Positions 61,767 to 64,000 of a stretch of DNA of 64,000 nt are shown here, one piece after another. Under the pieces are notes generated by a model that made no database searches, was not told the DNA's origin, and saw only the letters and a program-made list of their open reading frames with translations. A program made the position numbers and the translations under genes. Each line of letters opens with the position of its first letter. The first letter of the stretch is position 1. The stretch lies in contig NZ_LFXA01000011.1 of assembly GCF_001187435.1 (NCBI RefSeq), forward strand, positions 186,001 to 250,000. Direction: 5' to 3'. Origin of the DNA: Streptomyces caatingaensis (GTDB lineage: Bacteria > Actinomycetota > Actinomycetes > Streptomycetales > Streptomycetaceae).

Positions 61767-62075
61767 ATGAGCGCCGAGGACCTCGAGAAGTACGAGACCG
61801 AGATGGAGCTCAAGCTCTACCGGGAGTACCGCGACGTCGTCGGACTGTTCACATACGTGATCGAGACCGAGCGGCGGTTCTACCTCACCAACGACTACGA
61901 GATGCAGGTGCACTCGGTGCAGGGCGAGGTCTTCTTCGAGGTGTCGATGGCCGACGCCTGGGTCTGGGACATGTACCGGCCGGCGCGGTTCGTGAAGCAG
62001 GTCCGGGTGCTGACGTTCAAGGACGTCAACATCGAGGAGCTCAACAAGACCGATCTCGACCTTCCGAGTGGCTGA
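61767..62075 (+). CDS. DUF2469 family protein
   Basis: The protein has 102 residues from ATG with GAAGGGGA upstream. It reads MSAEDLEKYETEMELKLYRE and continues with RDVVGLFTYVIETERRFYL and FFEVSMADAWVWDMYRPARF. The family is confined to actinobacteria and always lies between the signal peptidase/RNase HII region and yraN. Its function is unknown. A two-codon frame (ATG CCA TGA) at 61762 lies between the ribosome binding site and the start and overlaps the start codon. Confidence 0.93.
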   Translation: MSAEDLEKYETEMELKLYREYRDVVGLFTYVIETERRFYLTNDYEMQVHSVQGEVFFEVSMADAWVWDMYRPARFVKQVRVLTFKDVNIEELNKTDLDLPSG

Positions 62076-62168
62076 GTTCTCCACAACCGGCGAGTAGTCC
62101 ACAGATCCGGACCATGATCCCCCACGCTTCCCGGGGCGCGTCAGAGTCGGTGCCGGAGGTGGTGCCGG

Positions 62169-62573
62169 ATGAACGCGCGACGGGCGCTCGGGCGTTATGG
62201 GGAGGACCTGGCGGTACGGCGGCTGGCCGAGGCCGGGATGACGGTGCTGGCCCGCAACTGGCGGTGCCGCGAGGGCGAGATCGACGTCGTGGCGCTGGAC
62301 GGCGACGCGCTGGTGGTCTGCGAGGTGAAGGCCCGCAGGCGCAGGGCCGGGCCGCGCGGCGCCGGAGCGGACGCCGGGCCGCCGGAGCGGCTGTACGAGC
62401 ATCCGATGGCCGCCGTCACGCCCGTCAAGGCCGAGCGGCTGCGGCGGCTCGCCGCCCGCTGGCTGGAGCGGCACGGCGGGCCGCCGCCGGGCGGGGTCCG
62501 CATCGACGTGGTGGGCGTCCTGCTGCCCGGGCGGGGCGCGCCCGAGGTCCAGCACGTCAAGGGGGTGGCGTGA
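62169..62573 (+). CDS. yraN: UPF0102 (YraN) nuclease-fold protein
   Basis: The protein has 134 residues from ATG. The endonuclease-like core is [41 protein letters not shown] with a D-ExK site, and the C-terminal [20 protein letters not shown] Gly/Ala-rich insertion (residues 58-75) is longer than in E. coli. A role in DNA repair or uptake is suspected for the family. The stop overlaps the start of the next gene by 1 nt (TGATG), as is usual for yraN-comM pairs. Confidence 0.95.
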   Translation: MNARRALGRYGEDLAVRRLAEAGMTVLARNWRCREGEIDVVALDGDALVVCEVKARRRRAGPRGAGADAGPPERLYEHPMAAVTPVKAERLRRLAARWLERHGGPPPGGVRIDVVGVLLPGRGAPEVQHVKGVA

Positions 62574-64000
62574 TGGGCTTCGCCCGCACGTGCTCGGTGG
62601 CCCTGGTGGGGGTCGAGGGCGTGGTCGTCGAGGTCCAGGCCGACCTGGAGCCGGGCGTCGCCGCCTTTGCCCTGGTCGGCCTGCCGGACAAGTCCCTCTC
62701 GGAGAGCCGGGACAGGGTGCGCGCCGCGATCGTCAACTCCGGGGCGGAGTGGCCCCAGAAGAAGCTCACGGTGGGGCTGAGCCCGGCGTCCGTCCCCAAG
62801 GGAGGCAGCGGTTTCGACCTCGCCGTCGCCTGTGCGGTGCTCGGCGCCGCCGAGCGGGTCGATCCCCGGACGATCGCCGACCTGATGATGGTCGGGGAGC
62901 TGGGCCTCGACGGCCGGGTCCGCCCGGTCCGCGGCATCCTGCCCGCCGTGCTCGCGGCGGCCGACGCGGGCTACCGGCAGGTCGTGGTCCCCGAGTGCAG
63001 CGCGGCGGAGGCCAAGCTCGTCCCGGGCGTCTCGGTGCTCGGCGTGCGCAGCCTGCGCCAGCTGATCGCGGTCCTCACGGACGAGCCCGTGCCGGAGGAG
63101 GAGCCGGTGGAGGAGGGCCGGCCCGATCCGCTGCTGGCGGGGCTGACGGTGCCCGGTGCCGGGGCGGGTGCCGTCGGCGCAGGGCACGTGCCCGACCTCC
63201 GCGAGGTCGCCGGGCAGCACCGGGCCCGGCGGGCGCTGGAGGTCGCCGCGGCCGGCCGCCACCACGTCTTCCTGCTCGGTCCGCCGGGGGCCGGCAAGAC
63301 GCTGCTCGCCGAGCGGCTCCCCGGGCTGCTGCCGCCGCTCACCGCCGAGGAGTCCCTGGAGGTCACGGCGGTGCACTCGGTCGCCGGGACGCTGCCGGCC
63401 GGGCAGCCCCTGATCGACCGCCCGCCCTACTGCGCGCCCCACCACTCGGCCTCCATGGCCGCCCTCATCGGCGGCGGTTCGGGGCTGCCCCGGCCGGGCG
63501 CCGTCTCCCTGGCCCACCACGGAGTGCTCTTCCTCGACGAGGCGCCCGAGGCCGCGCCGCGGGTCCTGGACGCCCTGCGGCAGCCGCTGGAGTCGGGCCA
63601 GGTGGTCGTGGCCCGCACCGGCGGGGTGATGCGGCTGCCCGCCCGGTTCCTGCTCGCGCTCGCCGCGAACCCCTGCCCCTGCGGGGGGCACGGGGTCGGG
63701 GGCGAGGGCTGCGAGTGCCCGCCCAGCGTGGTCCGGCGCTACCAGGCGCGGCTCTCCGCCCCGTTGCTGGACCGGGTGGACCTCCGGGTGACCGTCGAGC
63801 CCGTGGCCCGTACGGAGCTGACCGCGGCCGCCGCGCCCGCCGAGTCCACCGCGGAGGTCGCCGCCCGCGTCCTGGCCGCCCGCGAACGGGCCGCGGCCCG
63901 CCTCGCGGACACCCCCTGGCGCACCAACAGCGACGTCCCCGGCCACGAACTGCGCACCCGCTGGCGCCCGGAGCCGGAGGCCCTCGCCGAGGCCGAGCGG
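62573..64000 (+). CDS. YifB/ComM family Mg-chelatase-like ATPase, 3' end outside the window
   Basis: The first 476 residues are present from an ATG overlapping the yraN stop. The N-terminal ribosomal S5-D2-type domain (1-170) shows GFARTCSVALVGVEGVVVEV and LVGLPDKSLSESRDRVRAA. The AAA+ domain follows with Walker A LLGPPGAGKTLLAERL near 237 and Walker B GVLFLDEAPE near 320. A cysteine cluster near 365 (ANPCPCGGHG, CECPP) is characteristic of the family. ComM in other bacteria is a hexameric helicase aiding branch migration in transformation and recombination; in Streptomyces its role is not established. Confidence 0.95.
   Translation, partial: MGFARTCSVALVGVEGVVVEVQADLEPGVAAFALVGLPDKSLSESRDRVRAAIVNSGAEWPQKKLTVGLSPASVPKGGSGFDLAVACAVLGAAERVDPRTIADLMMVGELGLDGRVRPVRGILPAVLAAADAGYRQVVVPECSAAEAKLVPGVSVLGVRSLRQLIAVLTDEPVPEEEPVEEGRPDPLLAGLTVPGAGAGAVGAGHVPDLREVAGQHRARRALEVAAAGRHHVFLLGPPGAGKTLLAERLPGLLPPLTAEESLEVTAVHSVAGTLPAGQPLIDRPPYCAPHHSASMAALIGGGSGLPRPGAVSLAHHGVLFLDEAPEAAPRVLDALRQPLESGQVVVARTGGVMRLPARFLLALAANPCPCGGHGVGGEGCECPPSVVRRYQARLSAPLLDRVDLRVTVEPVARTELTAAAAPAESTAEVAARVLAARERAAARLADTPWRTNSDVPGHELRTRWRPEPEALAEAER

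Overview
The window is a very GC-rich chromosomal segment from a Streptomyces-type actinomycete. The evidence is pervasive GTG/TTG starts, third-position GC bias that leaves long open shadows on both strands, a histone-tailed HU protein (HupS), an NsdA regulator, a tandem block of four type I signal peptidases and GlnR-like boxes before amtB. From memory, gene content and order largely follow the conserved core segment of S. coelicolor that runs from cvnA1/gltX through smc, ftsY and ffh to rpsP, trmD, rplS and the sip genes. I could not run a comparison.

Layout. 1-4.1 kb: start of a conservon (roadblock protein and CvnA-like kinase, minus strand). 4.3-8.6 kb: a small repeat-containing peptide, an FAH-family enzyme, gltX, a HAD hydrolase and five tRNA genes (Gln-Glu-Glu-Gln-Glu). 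8.6-13.7 kb: a MEDS/STAS protein, ndgR facing leuCD, a small conserved protein and hupS. 13.7-20.6 kb: cofC, plsC-gpsA, ddlA, a lipoprotein, an Lrp-type domain protein, thiL and thiD. 20.6-25.0 kb: recG and a DAK-domain kinase on the minus strand, divergent from rpmB. 25.1-32.7 kb: rsmD-coaD, a coiled-coil division protein, the YceD-rpmF-rnc-mutM group, a CAP-domain protein, acyP and a short coiled-coil protein. 32.9-38.1 kb: smc and the glucose permease glcP. 38.2-40.75 kb: an unexplained 1-kb GC-rich tract and an NCS1 permease. 41-49.3 kb: ftsY, a primase-domain protein, nsdA and amtB-glnK-glnD. 49.5-57.2 kb: ffh, then a methyltransferase, an archaeal-type ProRS and a SprT-like metalloprotein, then rpsP-khpA-rimM-trmD-rplS. 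57.2-64 kb: sipWXYZ, a NUDIX protein, a DUF2469 protein, yraN and a truncated comM-type ATPase gene.

How it works together. Most genes are housekeeping: translation (gltX, tRNAs, ribosomal proteins, trmD, rimM, rnc), membrane targeting and export (ftsY, ffh, sip), chromosome structure and repair (smc, hupS, recG, mutM), nitrogen control (amtB-glnK-glnD) and leucine synthesis under NdgR.

The least explained parts are the 38.2-39.2 kb tract, the 17-bp tandem repeat between sipY and sipZ, the peptide with an exact internal nonapeptide repeat at 4.36 kb, the apparently accessory block between ffh and rpsP, and the orientation of recG-DAK-rpmB. Eleven genes also have a -10-like hexamer 7-10 nt before the start codon and no evident Shine-Dalgarno, suggesting leaderless mRNAs. 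I saw no insertion sequence, integrase, CRISPR array or biosynthetic cluster.
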